Counted from the stretch's first letter, positions 1-9,460 are shown. The stretch: DNA of 64,000 bases from BOG-908 sp965198855 (GCA_965198855.1 CBDAPZ010000001.1:868001-932000), one strand, 5' to 3'. Numbers and translations: made by a program. The notes: generated from the letters alone by a model not told the origin.

Positions 1-1167
1 TTCGGCACTGCCGGGCAGGATGCCCATCAAATGCGATGATGGCAGACCGAGATGGTCGACGAGAACGCCCTTGATGACGCTGCGCATATCCGTGGTAGGC
101 GCCAAGTCGCGGTTTTCGAATAGGCGACTGGCGCCGAGGCCCGGCCAGGTGGCGTTGACCCTGCCGCCGGCAATCGCACCGCCCAGCAGGAAAGCGGCGC
201 TGGCGGTGCCGTGATCGGTGCCTTTGGTGCCGTTGATGCGAGCGGTGCGGCCGAACTCGGTCACTGCCAGGATCGCGGTGCTGCGCCAGGCGGGCCCGAG
301 GCCGTCGCGTAACGCTGCGAGGCCTGCATCGAGTTGGGCGAATTGCGTATCGAGCCGGCGGGCCTGGGCGGCGTGGGTGTCCCAGCCGCCGATCTCGAGC
401 ACGGCGATGCGGGGGCCGCCGGGTTGCGCCAGCAGGCGGCCGGCGGCACCGGCGAGGACAGTAAAGCTGTGGTCGTGTTTCGGGTCGCCGAGCGTGCCGC
501 CGAGCAGGGTGTCGTTGCCGGTCCGGCGGGCGACGGCTTCAGCCAAAGCGGGGCCGGTCACCGGGTCCGTTGCATTGAGCTGCACGAGGCGAGCGTAGAG
601 ATCGGCGTCGGGTTGGGCGAAATGGTCCGGCGCCCAGGCCTGCACCTTTGCCGGGCCACGTAGCATCAACGGCGCCGAGAGGCCGACCGACAAGGCCATG
701 TCAGCGCCGGGGCGTTGCGGCAGCAGGGAGACGGCACGGTTCAGCCAGCCGCTGTTCAGGCGCTGGTCGGCGCCGCTTTCCAGAAAATCTTGCGCCTCGA
801 AATGGCTGCGGCTGCGGTAGTGCCCGGCGGTGGCATGCAGGATGAGCGCGTCGCCGGCGGCATACATGGTGTGCAGCTGTGCCAGCGACGGATGCATGCC
901 GTAAAAGCCGCCCAGATCGAGCACGCCGCTCGGTTGTCCGGGACCAGGCAGCGCGAGGCCTTCGCGCACACCGGCGAAGGCGGGGTCACCATAGGGTTGG
1001 ACAGCGGAAAGCCCGTCCATGGCGCCGCGTAGGATCACCACAACGAAGCGGCTGTTGGTGTCCGGGGCGGCCAAGGCGAGCGACGTGCTGCCCAGGGTGA
1101 AGGCGGCGCTTAGACCGAGCAGGGCGGCGCGCCTTGATATGGCCGGGCTTCTTGGCAAAATTTGCAT
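1..1167 (-). CDS. DUF1501 family secreted protein (3' end outside window)
   Basis: The reverse strand stays open from ATG 1167 to the window edge (389 codons), so the C-terminus is missing. The N-terminus has basic residues, a hydrophobic stretch and an Ala-x-Ala type cleavage region (LGSTSLALAA), suggesting export. The body reads as DUF1501, a sulfatase-superfamily-like family: an early VVILRGAMDG block, a YGMHP block, an HATAGHYRSRSHFEAQD block, a VLEIGGWDTHA block and a VTEFGRTARING block. It starts 4 bases after the DUF1800 gene's stop. That pair is a widespread two-gene unit of unknown biochemical role, so both are probably co-transcribed and act together at or outside the membrane. Family assignment is secure from motifs; function is not known. 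Confidence 0.85.
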   Translation of the reverse strand, partial: MQILPRSPAISRRAALLGLSAAFTLGSTSLALAAPDTNSRFVVVILRGAMDGLSAVQPYGDPAFAGVREGLALPGPGQPSGVLDLGGFYGMHPSLAQLHTMYAAGDALILHATAGHYRSRSHFEAQDFLESGADQRLNSGWLNRAVSLLPQRPGADMALSVGLSAPLMLRGPAKVQAWAPDHFAQPDADLYARLVQLNATDPVTGPALAEAVARRTGNDTLLGGTLGDPKHDHSFTVLAGAAGRLLAQPGGPRIAVLEIGGWDTHAAQARRLDTQFAQLDAGLAALRDGLGPAWRSTAILAVTEFGRTARINGTKGTDHGTASAAFLLGGAIAGGRVNATWPGLGASRLFENRDLAPTTDMRSVIKGVLVDHLGLPSSHLMGILPGSAE

Positions 1168-1171
1168 CGGG

Positions 1172-2494
1172 TCAGCGCCTTAGGAAAGCGGGGGAGGCCA
1201 GCAGCATGGTCATGCCGTCGCGGCGGGAGCCGGCGCCCTTGATGGTGGCAAGGGTCTCGGCGGTCAGCAGGGGACCAAGTATTTCATTGCCCAACTGGGC
1301 GGGGTCCAGCTCGGCCTTGCGGCCGGCTAGGCCGTAGGCGAAATCAACCCTCTGCAGCATGGCTTCGGGGCTCGACCAATCGGCAGCACGATCCGGCCAG
1401 CCGATCGGGAACGGCGCCTGGAACACGCCTTGGCCCAGGCCTGCGACCATGCCCTGCAGGTTTGGCACGTGGTCGGGCGAGGCGCCGACGGCGCGTAGGC
1501 AGGCCACCACATAGTCCTGTGGTGGCCGCAGCTTGGTGCCAGGTTGCCAGGCGCTCGGCAGGTCGAGCAGTGCCACCGACGCCGTAGCGAGATCACCTTG
1601 CGTCCCCTGCAGGATGGCGACAATGCGCTGTACGTCGGCCGGCGACGGCATGTCACCGGTGAAATGCTGGACCAGCTTGGTCGCGATATGGCGGTAAGTG
1701 GCAGGATGCGTGCCGAGATATGCCAGGATATCGCGGCCACCTGCCTCACCTTCCGGCCAGAAACGACCGAGCACCTGGATCTGGCCAGGCTCGTGCAGGC
1801 GCGGGCGAAACTTGAAGCCGCGCGGCTCCTCCTTCACTTCGATCGACCAGCCGGTCAGGATCTTGGCGAAGTTGGTGACATCCTGCTGGGTGTAACCGGC
1901 GGACGGACTTATGGTGTGCAGTTCCAGGCATTCGCGGGCGAGATTCTCGTTTAGGCCACGATGCTGCGCTCTTCCGGCCTGGCTGTCCGGACCGGCTGAG
2001 GCTTCCTGATCCAGGTAGTTCAGCATCGCGGGATGGTGCATGACGGCCTGAAGCATGTCGGCGAAGCGGCCGGTGACGTAAGGCCGTATCGCCTCGCGCA
2101 CAAAGGCGCCGGCGCAGGCAGATGAGACCTCGCCCCGCTGTGCAACGGTGAAATGGTTGGCCCAGAACCAGACCAGGCGCTCGCGAAACGGGGTCGGCGT
2201 GACCAAGGCATTGCCGAGCAGGGCGTGTATCTCGGTTCTCAGAATCTCGCGTATAGGATTCGGCGCCTTCTGTACAGTCGCGTCTGCCGGCGCATCCTTT
2301 TCGGCCTTCCTCGCTTCGCGATGCGCCAGGACGGTGGCCAGGCAGGCTTGCACGTTCGGCAAACCCTCTACCGGCGCGGTGTCGGGGCCGGTCAATTGGG
2401 CACGAAGCCAGGCTTTCGGGTCGGCTGGGACGGACTCGCCGAGCCGATGGCCGAGGCCAAAATGGTTCAGCGCGACAGCTGCATTAATGTCCAT
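1172..2494 (-). CDS. DUF1800 family protein
   Basis: 440 aa from ATG 2494. The open frame extends to 2581, but the extra residues look like untranslated sequence, whereas MDINAAVALNHFGLG matches usual DUF1800 starts. Visible family blocks are the LVWFWANHFTV segment, a YLDQEASAGPD segment, an NENLARECLELHTI segment with Glu/Cys/His, and a QDVTNFAKILTGW segment. The pairing with a downstream DUF1501 gene 4 bases away is the usual arrangement. DUF1800 proteins have no established reaction. Nothing in the sequence indicates substrate. Confident in family, not in role. Confidence 0.85.
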   Translation of the reverse strand: MDINAAVALNHFGLGHRLGESVPADPKAWLRAQLTGPDTAPVEGLPNVQACLATVLAHREARKAEKDAPADATVQKAPNPIREILRTEIHALLGNALVTPTPFRERLVWFWANHFTVAQRGEVSSACAGAFVREAIRPYVTGRFADMLQAVMHHPAMLNYLDQEASAGPDSQAGRAQHRGLNENLARECLELHTISPSAGYTQQDVTNFAKILTGWSIEVKEEPRGFKFRPRLHEPGQIQVLGRFWPEGEAGGRDILAYLGTHPATYRHIATKLVQHFTGDMPSPADVQRIVAILQGTQGDLATASVALLDLPSAWQPGTKLRPPQDYVVACLRAVGASPDHVPNLQGMVAGLGQGVFQAPFPIGWPDRAADWSSPEAMLQRVDFAYGLAGRKAELDPAQLGNEILGPLLTAETLATIKGAGSRRDGMTMLLASPAFLRR

Positions 2495-2671
2495 GGCCGG
2501 CAGAATACCACCTGCAGATGTGACGCGCAGTGACGAAGCGTGTGCCTTTGCACCCCGAATGGCTTGCAAAATCCGCAGCAAGGCTTCATGTGCTGCCCAT
2601 TCTCACCCGGCACATGGGCGGGCGCAGGGGCAGGGGCCCCGGAAGCGCCTACTATGGCATGGAGGCTCGAC

Positions 2672-4759
2672 GTGTCCGCGACAGACCTAGGCAAGATCCG
2701 CAACATCGGCATTACCGCGCATATCGACGCGGGCAAGACGACGACCACCGAGCGTATCTTGTACTACACAGGCGTCTCGCACCGCATCGGCGAAGTGCAT
2801 GATGGCAACACCACGACCGACTACATGGAGCAGGAGCGTGAGCGTGGCATCACGATCACCTCGGCTGCCGTGACGTGCGAGTGGAAAGAACACCGCATCA
2901 ACATCATCGATACGCCCGGCCATATCGATTTCAACATCGAGGTGAACCGGTCCTTGCGCGTGCTCGACGGCGCGATCTTCATCATCGAGGGTGTCGCCGG
3001 CGTGCAGCCGCAGAGCGAGACCAACTGGCGCCTGGCAGACCGCTACAACGTGCCGCGCGTGATCTTCATCAACAAGCTCGACCGTACAGGCGCTGATTTC
3101 TATCGCGCCTTCGATACGCTGAAGGAAAAGCTCGACATCGTCGCACTGCCCCTGCAGCTGCCGATCGGCATCGAGGACAATTTTGTCGGTGTGGTCGACC
3201 TAGTTGAGATGAAGGCCATCATCTGGGAAGGCGGCGAGCTCGGCGCGAAGTTCCATGATGAGGAAATCCCCGAAGACATGAAGGCGAAGGCCGCCGAATA
3301 CCGGCAGCTTCTGCTCGACACCGCCGTCTCGGTCGATACGGTCGCGATGGAAGAGTATTTCGAGAAGGGCGACGTCGATGTCGCTACCCTCAAAAAGTGC
3401 ATCAAGAAAGGTGCGATCTCCGGCGAATTCCGCCCGGTTCTGTGTGGCACCGCGTTCAAGAACAAGGGCGTGCAGCCGCTGCTCGACGCCGTGCTCGACT
3501 ACCTGCCGTCCCCGATCGACGTGCCCGGCATCAAGGTTGCCGCCGAAGAAGGTGTTGAGGAACGCATCGACGACGATCGCCGCGTGATCCCGGCCAACCC
3601 GACCGCACCCTTCGCCGGCCTGGCGTTCAAGATCATCAACGACAAATACGGCACGCTGACCTTCGTGCGCGTCTATGCCGGCACGCTGAAGCAAGGCGAC
3701 ATGGTGCAGAACACCACGAAGGATCATCGCGAGCGTATCGGCCGCATGTTCCAGATGCATGCCGACAAGCGCCAGGAAATCAAGGAAGTGTTTGCCGGCG
3801 ACATCGCGGCCTTCGTGGGCCTGAAGGATACCGGAACGGGTGACACGCTGGCCTCCAGCGACGATCCGGTCATTCTCGAGCGCATGGCCTTCCCGGTTCC
3901 GGTGATCGACATCTCGGTCGAGCCGAAGACCAAGGACGGCGTCGAGAAGATGACTCTCGGCCTGCAGAAATTGGCTGGTGAAGACCCGAGCCTCCGCCTG
4001 AAGACCGACCAGGAAACCGGCCAGACCATCCTTTCGGGCATGGGCGAGCTGCATCTGGAAATCATCATCGACCGCCTGCGCCGCGAATACGGCGTGGACG
4101 CGAATGTGGGTGCGCCGCAGGTGGCCTATCGTGAGACGATCACGAAGACGCATACGGAGACCTATACCCACAAGAAGCAGTCGGGTGGGTCGGGCCAGTA
4201 CGCCGAGGTGAAGATCGTGTTCTCGCCGCTCGAGCGCAACGCGGGCATCGAGTTCGAGAACAAGGTCGTCGGCGGCACGGTGCCGAAGGAATACATCCCG
4301 GCCGTCGAGAAAGGCATCCGTGTGCAGGCCGATACCGGTGTGCTCGCCGGGTTCCAGACGGTGGATTTTAAATATCAGCTCATCGACGGCAAGTACCACG
4401 ACGTCGACTCGTCGGCGCTGGCCTTCGAAATTGCATCGAAAGCCTGCTTCCGTGAAGGCATGAAAAAGGCTGGTCCGGTGATCCTCGAGCCGATCATGGA
4501 CGTGGAATGCACGACGCCGCAGGATCACGTAGGCGACGTTGTGGGCGATCTCAATCGTCGTCGCGGCATGATCCAGAACCAGGAGAGCTCAGGCTCGACG
4601 GTGATCGTGCGTGCACATGTGCCGTTGAAGGAAATGTTCGGCTACATCTCGCATCTGCGTTCGATGACGAAGGGCCGTGCTTCGTTCACCATGCAGTTCC
4701 ACCACTACGATCCGGTGCCGCGCAACGTGGCAGACGAGATCATGGCAAAGAGCGCGTAA
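2672..4759 (+). CDS. fusA: Elongation factor G
   Basis: 695 aa GTPase that drives ribosomal translocation. I chose GTG 2672 because GGAGG lies 6 bases upstream and the protein then begins with the canonical Ser-Ala-Thr-Asp-Leu-Gly-Lys-Ile-Arg-Asn. An upstream ATG at 2654 is possible. G1 is AHIDAGKTTTTE, switch II is DTPGHIDF, G4 is NKLD, followed by domains II-V with the conserved GMGELHLEI and SHLRSMTKGRASF blocks. Length and motifs are those of true EF-G rather than TetM-type protection proteins. Oddly it is not beside rpsL, rpsG or tuf: upstream is the divergent DUF1800 gene, downstream a bidirectional palindrome and an unrelated convergent gene. It could be a relocated single fusA or a second copy. 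Confidence 0.97.
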   Translation: MSATDLGKIRNIGITAHIDAGKTTTTERILYYTGVSHRIGEVHDGNTTTDYMEQERERGITITSAAVTCEWKEHRINIIDTPGHIDFNIEVNRSLRVLDGAIFIIEGVAGVQPQSETNWRLADRYNVPRVIFINKLDRTGADFYRAFDTLKEKLDIVALPLQLPIGIEDNFVGVVDLVEMKAIIWEGGELGAKFHDEEIPEDMKAKAAEYRQLLLDTAVSVDTVAMEEYFEKGDVDVATLKKCIKKGAISGEFRPVLCGTAFKNKGVQPLLDAVLDYLPSPIDVPGIKVAAEEGVEERIDDDRRVIPANPTAPFAGLAFKIINDKYGTLTFVRVYAGTLKQGDMVQNTTKDHRERIGRMFQMHADKRQEIKEVFAGDIAAFVGLKDTGTGDTLASSDDPVILERMAFPVPVIDISVEPKTKDGVEKMTLGLQKLAGEDPSLRLKTDQETGQTILSGMGELHLEIIIDRLRREYGVDANVGAPQVAYRETITKTHTETYTHKKQSGGSGQYAEVKIVFSPLERNAGIEFENKVVGGTVPKEYIPAVEKGIRVQADTGVLAGFQTVDFKYQLIDGKYHDVDSSALAFEIASKACFREGMKKAGPVILEPIMDVECTTPQDHVGDVVGDLNRRRGMIQNQESSGSTVIVRAHVPLKEMFGYISHLRSMTKGRASFTMQFHHYDPVPRNVADEIMAKSA

Positions 4760-4768
4760 GCATCTAGA

Positions 4769-4832
4769 AGTCTTTTGTTTCTTTCTTCAGAAAAGAAAAC
4801 GCTGTCTTTTCTGAAGAAAGAAACAAAAGACT
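4769..4832. terminator. Perfect 27-bp inverted repeat between convergent genes
   Basis: Arms 4769-4795 and 4806-4832 are exact reverse complements with a 10-base loop (AAAACGCTGT). Each half contains a smaller AT-rich palindrome of the family seen at many other gene ends in this window (core CTTTCTTCAGAAAAG and relatives), so this locus is two copies head to head. It sits 9 bases after the fusA stop and 9 bases before the stop of the convergent methyltransferase gene, so a bidirectional transcription terminator is the natural reading. The stem is AT-rich, unlike a classical intrinsic terminator. Confidence 0.65.
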
Positions 4833-4841
4833 TTTATGTCT

Positions 4842-5585
4842 TTAGGCTTTTTCCGCCATAAGGAAGTGTAGCCAGCCGCTATAGGACCAGTAAGCGAGAG
4901 TCATAGCCACCAAGTCGTTTACGCGGCGGGCGTGGATGGCGACTTGTTGGTCGATAAAGGGAATGCGGCTATCGCCGGATTCGGTGAGCCGCAAACCCTC
5001 TTTTTTCAGAACATCAATTATCCCCGACATGTCCGGCGGCGTTTGCCGATGTGTGGCATCGTCATGATAGGCGCCCGTGGCGACGCTTACACCGCATGCG
5101 GCAAGCTGCGCTGTGGTTGGCAGGTCCGCCGATCGGGGGTGTGGCCATTCGAGGAAGATGCGGCCGCCTGAGCGGAGCCTACTGCAGGCCCAGGCGACGA
5201 ATGCCAGCGGATCGTCGATATGTTCGATGAAATTGCCGGAAAAGATGGCGTCGAACACCAGGCCGTCGAAGCGTGGGGGATCCTGCGGCCAGAAACCCAC
5301 CTCGAACCCGGCATAGCGTGCGAAGCCGGGGCGGTGATCGCCGGCCCAGGCATACATGCGGATGTCGGGCCGAGCCGGCTCCGGCCAGTCGCGCAGGTTC
5401 ATGGTGCCGCCGTCGCCGGCACCGGCGTCGAGCATTCGGGCGTTGAGCGGCAGCGTTTTCAGGAAGCGGTTGCGTGGGCCGAGTGCATGAAGGGCACGCA
5501 CGGCCTCGCCGAAATCCAGCGCGACCGTCCGCTTCGGGTCACTCCAATCGGCGATGTGTGCGGCGGTGATGTCCGGCATCAGCAC
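4842..5585 (-). CDS. Class I SAM-dependent methyltransferase
   Basis: 247 aa. Motif I is LDAGAGDGGT near residue 52, and the post-motif region FDAIFSGNFIEHIDDPLAF with LRSGGRIFLEWPHP is the usual motif II/III region of small-molecule methyltransferases. Similar proteins are often attached to sugar or glycolipid pathways, but the substrate cannot be read here. It is a single gene, convergent with fusA and divergent from radC. Start ATG 5585 is the first of two close in-frame ATGs (MLMPDIT). Confidence 0.75.
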   Translation of the reverse strand: MLMPDITAAHIADWSDPKRTVALDFGEAVRALHALGPRNRFLKTLPLNARMLDAGAGDGGTMNLRDWPEPARPDIRMYAWAGDHRPGFARYAGFEVGFWPQDPPRFDGLVFDAIFSGNFIEHIDDPLAFVAWACSRLRSGGRIFLEWPHPRSADLPTTAQLAACGVSVATGAYHDDATHRQTPPDMSGIIDVLKKEGLRLTESGDSRIPFIDQQVAIHARRVNDLVAMTLAYWSYSGWLHFLMAEKA

Positions 5586-5852
5586 TTCCTCTCCCTGACA
5601 AACATGTTATCGTATCAAATCGAACTTGATTCGAATTCATATCGAAACTACAACTTGGACATACCGTATGAAGTCGGGATGGTCGCCGTGTGGTTTCACA
5701 AGCGCGAGACGCGAAAGGCTGATCCGGGCTGGGCTCCGGTCGAACCAATGGCCCTGACCCAGGTGCCCGGCTTCAGCGAGTCTGTCGCGCGCGCTGCCCA
5801 ATTCATCGACGATGGCGCGGCGCGGCGCAATACCGGCGGGGGTGGAAATACC

Positions 5853-6551
5853 ATGCTGGTGGATGCAAGGCCGTTCGCCAGCGAGGGGCCACATGGGCAT
5901 CGCGAGCGCATGCGTGACCGGCTGCTGGAGCGCGGGCCGGATTCGCTGGCCGATTACGAACTGTTGGAAATGCTTTTGTTTTTCGCGCAGCCGAAGGGCG
6001 ACACCAAGCCAGCGGCCAAGCGGCTGATCAATCATTTTGGTAGCTATGCGAACGCGCTATCTGCCAGGCCGGACGATCTGGAGAAGGTGCGGGGGATCGG
6101 GCGCACGACAGCTGCTGCACTCAAGCTGGTACATGGTGCGGCGGTGCGGCTGGCGCGCGCCGAGCTGAGGGATCAGCCTGTGCTGGGGAATTGGGACCAG
6201 CTGATGACGTATTTGAATGCGGTGATGGCGCGCGAGCCGGTAGAGCATTTTCGTATTCTGTTCCTGGACACGAAGAACCGGCTTATTGCGGACGAACTAC
6301 AGGGGATCGGAACGATCAACCACACACCAGTTTATCCACGTGAGGTGGCGCGACGTGCGCTGGAGTTGCACGCGGCGGCGCTGATTCTGGCGCATAATCA
6401 TCCTAGTGGCGACCCCACACCTTCTGTGGCGGATTTGGATATGACAATGCAGATGCAACGCATGCTGCAATCGTTGGGGATTGTGTTGCACGACCATATC
6501 ATTGTCGGGAATGGGCGGTGGACCAGTCTTTCGAAGGAAGGTTTTCTGTGA
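5853..6551 (+). CDS. radC: RadC family JAB/MPN-domain protein
   Basis: 232 aa from ATG 5853, preceded by GGTGGA at 6 bases. The frame is open much further upstream, and ATG 5679 or 5748 would add 35-58 residues, but RadC homology begins at about residue 14 from 5853 (HGHRERMRDRLLERGPDSLADYEL). A helix-hairpin-helix-like KVRGIGRTTAAALK lies at about 78-91. The C-terminal JAMM metalloprotease-like motif is H181-N-H183-P-S-G-D187 with upstream Glu131. RadC was named for DNA repair but its true role is unsettled. It is a single-gene unit with no obvious partner. Confidence 0.9.
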   Translation: MLVDARPFASEGPHGHRERMRDRLLERGPDSLADYELLEMLLFFAQPKGDTKPAAKRLINHFGSYANALSARPDDLEKVRGIGRTTAAALKLVHGAAVRLARAELRDQPVLGNWDQLMTYLNAVMAREPVEHFRILFLDTKNRLIADELQGIGTINHTPVYPREVARRALELHAAALILAHNHPSGDPTPSVADLDMTMQMQRMLQSLGIVLHDHIIVGNGRWTSLSKEGFL

Positions 6552-6816
6552 ACAGGGTCGAAGCAGGAAAGTAACCACAGATAACGTGGATTCAAAAATA
6601 CGAGCAAGCTACGCATTTACCAGCCAAGCTAAGCATTTATCAGCTTAGTGCTAAAGCTTGTTCACTATCCAACATCATAAAAGAGCGGCGCCGGGTCGCT
6701 GGCGAAGCCTCGCACTACAAGCCCTGAGAGTGGGTTGTCACATCTCCAGGACCTGCAGCACGAGATTTTCACTATTTTAGTGACCACTGTTGTCTGCGAC
6801 TACTTGCCTGACGAGG

Positions 6817-8364
6817 CTAATACTGCCCCTTATTAGCAGCCTGCGTGTAAACGCGTTCTGCAAACTCATCCAGCATCTCGGATTTCTGTCCCTGCGTTGC
6901 CAATGCTGTATTTGAGGCGACGACTGGGCAATAACCGAGCGTGAGGGAGTTGATGATGTCGGCCTGCTTGGCGCCCGGCACACCGGCTTTCACCTTGGCA
7001 ATGAGTTTGTCGCTGTTTTCCACGATATTCTGGTCATTGGTGGTCTGCAGAAGAGCCTGAATATCAGCAGACGAAATCACCTTTGACATCGAGGCATCAG
7101 CGATCTTGGCACAGCCATCAGGCAGATTCATTGCCATAATCGTTTGCGTGTTCTTGCGAATTTCGGCGGAAAGGCCTGCGCCTGCCGTAGCAGGGGCACC
7201 ATTGCCCCAGGCGGCGCGGACGTAATTGGTCGCGTCGGCGACTTCCTGGTCGGTCATGCGGGTGCCGATGGCTGGCATCGGCGACCAGCTTCCTTGTGCG
7301 GTAGCGCCGCCGAGGATGACGCGCATGACCGTCTGCGGGCCGCCTGAAGCAACCGAGCCGTTGCCGGCAAGATTTGGTACTGCCTGGCCTAAACCTTTGC
7401 CGTCCTGGCCGTGACAGGAAGCGCAGTAATTCAGATAGGATTCGCCATTGGCGGCGAGCGTCGTGTTGCCAGCGACAGGCTCGGTTTTCTTGTAGCCTTC
7501 CTTGGGTGGAGTCGACTTCAGATAAAAGACGATGTCGTGCAGATCATCATCGGTCAGCTTTCCAAGCGATTCGTGCATGGTCTGCGCCATAGGTCCCACA
7601 ACAACACCCATGCCGGGCGCCGAGCCGGTCTTTAGGTATCGGAAAAGCTGCTCGTTACTATACTTGCCGATACCTTCGCCTTTGTCCGAGGAGATGTTCG
7701 GCGCATACCATTTGTCGATCGGCCCACCCTGTAGCCTGTGCGATACGGATGAGTTACCGAATAGCAGGTTGCCGTTATGGCATTCGCCGCAATGCTCGAG
7801 GCCCTGGACGAGATAAGCGCCGCGGTTGACCTGTGCAGACTGCTTTGGATCAGGCTTGAACTCGCCGTCTTTGAGGAACACCAGATCCCAGCCGATCAGG
7901 GCGGCGCGTACGTTGAACGGGAATGGCATCAGATTGGGTTTGGTCGGCGCGTGCTCGGGCGCGAGCGAGAACAGGTAGGCTTTGATCGCCAGCGCGTCGT
8001 CGCGGGTAACCTTAGTATACCAGGGGAAAGGCATCACCGGATAGAGATGCTCCCCGTTCATGCCGATGCCTTCGTGGAACACGCGGACGAACTGGTCGTC
8101 GGTGATCTTGCCGATGCCTGTGTCATTGTCGGGCGTGATGTTCGGTGTGGCAATCTTGCCGAACGGGGTGTTCATGTAGAGGCCGCCGGCGAAGGGCTTG
8201 CCGTTGGTGGCGGTGTGGCAGGCCTCGCAGTCGCCCGCGGTGGCGAGGTATTTGCCGTGGGCGATCAGGCCGGGGTCGGCCGCGCGGGCGATCGACGCCG
8301 GCATCAGCGAGGCTGCGGCAAGGCCGGCCAGTATGGTGGCGGTATACAGGGTCGGCTTGTTCAT
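6817..8364 (-). CDS. Triheme cytochrome c, membrane-bound dehydrogenase subunit type
   Basis: 515 aa from ATG 8364 (MNKPTLYTATILAG), which gives a clean signal peptide ending at about ARA-AD, residues 28-30. Three CxxCH haem c sites are visible at residues 46-50 (CEACH), 192-196 (CGECH) and 314-318 (CASCH), the pattern of the cytochrome subunit of acetic-acid-bacterial alcohol, gluconate or aldehyde dehydrogenases that pass electrons to ubiquinone in the periplasm. The last roughly 110 residues after the third haem domain are extra compared with typical subunits and contain two further Cys but no CxxCH. No dehydrogenase gene lies next to it, so its electron donor is unknown. Confidence 0.85.
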   Translation of the reverse strand: MNKPTLYTATILAGLAAASLMPASIARAADPGLIAHGKYLATAGDCEACHTATNGKPFAGGLYMNTPFGKIATPNITPDNDTGIGKITDDQFVRVFHEGIGMNGEHLYPVMPFPWYTKVTRDDALAIKAYLFSLAPEHAPTKPNLMPFPFNVRAALIGWDLVFLKDGEFKPDPKQSAQVNRGAYLVQGLEHCGECHNGNLLFGNSSVSHRLQGGPIDKWYAPNISSDKGEGIGKYSNEQLFRYLKTGSAPGMGVVVGPMAQTMHESLGKLTDDDLHDIVFYLKSTPPKEGYKKTEPVAGNTTLAANGESYLNYCASCHGQDGKGLGQAVPNLAGNGSVASGGPQTVMRVILGGATAQGSWSPMPAIGTRMTDQEVADATNYVRAAWGNGAPATAGAGLSAEIRKNTQTIMAMNLPDGCAKIADASMSKVISSADIQALLQTTNDQNIVENSDKLIAKVKAGVPGAKQADIINSLTLGYCPVVASNTALATQGQKSEMLDEFAERVYTQAANKGQY

Positions 8365-8468
8365 GCGCGTCCGCTCCCGGCTTGGCGTTATCTTGGATTG
8401 TGCAACCTTCCAAGGCGTTACTAGGTTGCCTGAGAGTGCGTGCAAATTTGCGTGGTGGGAGGGTGGCG

Positions 8469-8984
8469 GTGAGCGAGGACGATCCCGGACAGGAGCATGA
8501 ACAGCACATCGAGCGATGGGTGCAGGGAGCGGCCGGCGGCTTTCTGTGGATGGAGCACGCCACCTATGTCGCCCTAGGTGTTCTGCTGTCGCTGACGGCA
8601 GTCATGGCGCTGGCGGCGACGGTGGCCCTAATGTGGTCCTCCCTCGGAAACTGGACCAGCGACGAGGCAGTGCTGCAGATAATCGACCGGCTGCTGTTCG
8701 TGCTGATGGTGGTGGAGATACTGCATACGGTGCGGGCCTCAATGCGCACTGGCGGGCTGACCTGCGAGCCGTTCCTGGTGGTGGGGCTGATCGCCAGCAT
8801 ACGGCGCGTGCTGGTGATTGCGTTGCGCTCTTCACAGACGACGAAGCAGAACGACATGTCCGACGGGGCGGAGAGGCTGTTCCGGGCGTCGATGGAGGAG
8901 TTGATCGTGCTCGCTTTGCTGATCGTGGTGATGGTGGGCGCGATCTACGTGATGCACCGGACTCGCAAGGAAGCTGCACGTTGA
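8469..8984 (+). CDS. PsiE-like phosphate-starvation-inducible membrane protein
   Basis: About 171 aa from GTG 8469, chosen because GGGAGGG lies about 5 bases upstream. GTG 8463 is also in frame. Four hydrophobic segments are visible: VALGVLLSLTAVMALAATVA, LLFVLMVVEILHTV, PFLVVGLIASIRRVLVIAL and LIVLALLIVVMVGAIYVM. The EILHTV and IRRVLVI blocks are characteristic of the PsiE family. Function is not established in the family beyond phosphate-starvation induction in enterobacteria. It is divergent from the cytochrome gene and followed 49 bases later by a YccF-like gene. Confidence 0.75.
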   Translation: MSEDDPGQEHEQHIERWVQGAAGGFLWMEHATYVALGVLLSLTAVMALAATVALMWSSLGNWTSDEAVLQIIDRLLFVLMVVEILHTVRASMRTGGLTCEPFLVVGLIASIRRVLVIALRSSQTTKQNDMSDGAERLFRASMEELIVLALLIVVMVGAIYVMHRTRKEAAR

Positions 8985-9033
8985 GTGCCGCTTCGTTCCG
9001 GATTAGGCTTGGCGATGTGCCTTGGGGGCGGAG

Positions 9034-9453
9034 ATGGCTTTTATCCTGAATGTGGTCTGGGTTGTGCTCGGCGGTTTCGTGATGGCGGCAGCCTGGTTCG
9101 TAGTGGGGCTGGTAGCGGCGATATCCATCATCGGCCTGCCTTGGGCACGGGCCTGCTTCAACATTGCCTCGTTTTCGCTGTGGCCGTTCGGTCGGGAAGC
9201 AGTGAACCGGTCTATGCTGACCGGACGCGAGGATCTCGGCACGGGGCCGCTGGGCTTTGTCGGCAACATCATCTGGCTGGTGTTCTTCGGCGCCTGGCTG
9301 GCGATCGGGCACGTGCTTGCGGCGATTGCCTGCGCGGTGACGATCATCGGCATACCCTTTGCCGTACAGCACATAAAACTGGCGAGCATCAGTCTGATGC
9401 CGATTGGGATGACGGTGGTGGACAAGAATTACGCCTGGCGCCGCGGGCTATAA
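9034..9453 (+). CDS. YccF domain inner-membrane protein
   Basis: 139 aa from ATG 9034 (MAFILNVVWVVLGG), with GGGGG 5 bases upstream. An in-frame TTG at 9022 is less likely. The protein carries two copies of the YccF-type motif: IIGLPWARACFNIASFSLWPFG in the first half and IIGIPFAVQHIKLASISLMPIG in the second, each following a hydrophobic segment with Trp residues. The internal duplication is typical of the family, whose function is unknown. It may share a transcript with the PsiE-like gene. A palindromic repeat begins 8 bases after the stop. Confidence 0.85.
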   Translation: MAFILNVVWVVLGGFVMAAAWFVVGLVAAISIIGLPWARACFNIASFSLWPFGREAVNRSMLTGREDLGTGPLGFVGNIIWLVFFGAWLAIGHVLAAIACAVTIIGIPFAVQHIKLASISLMPIGMTVVDKNYAWRRGL

Positions 9454-9460
9454 GAGGAAG

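Noticed and set aside
3200..4528. 442-codon open frame antisense to fusA
   Set aside because: Shadow of a highly conserved gene in GC-rich DNA; composition rich in His/Arg/Asp, no family motifs.
5220..5852. Long N-terminal extension of the RadC frame
   Set aside because: It runs antisense through the methyltransferase gene; RadC similarity starts just after ATG 5853, which has a good ribosome binding site.
6552..6816. Possible tRNA or small RNA between radC and the cytochrome gene
   Set aside because: I could not fold a cloverleaf or find a conserved RNA signature; only weak local symmetry.
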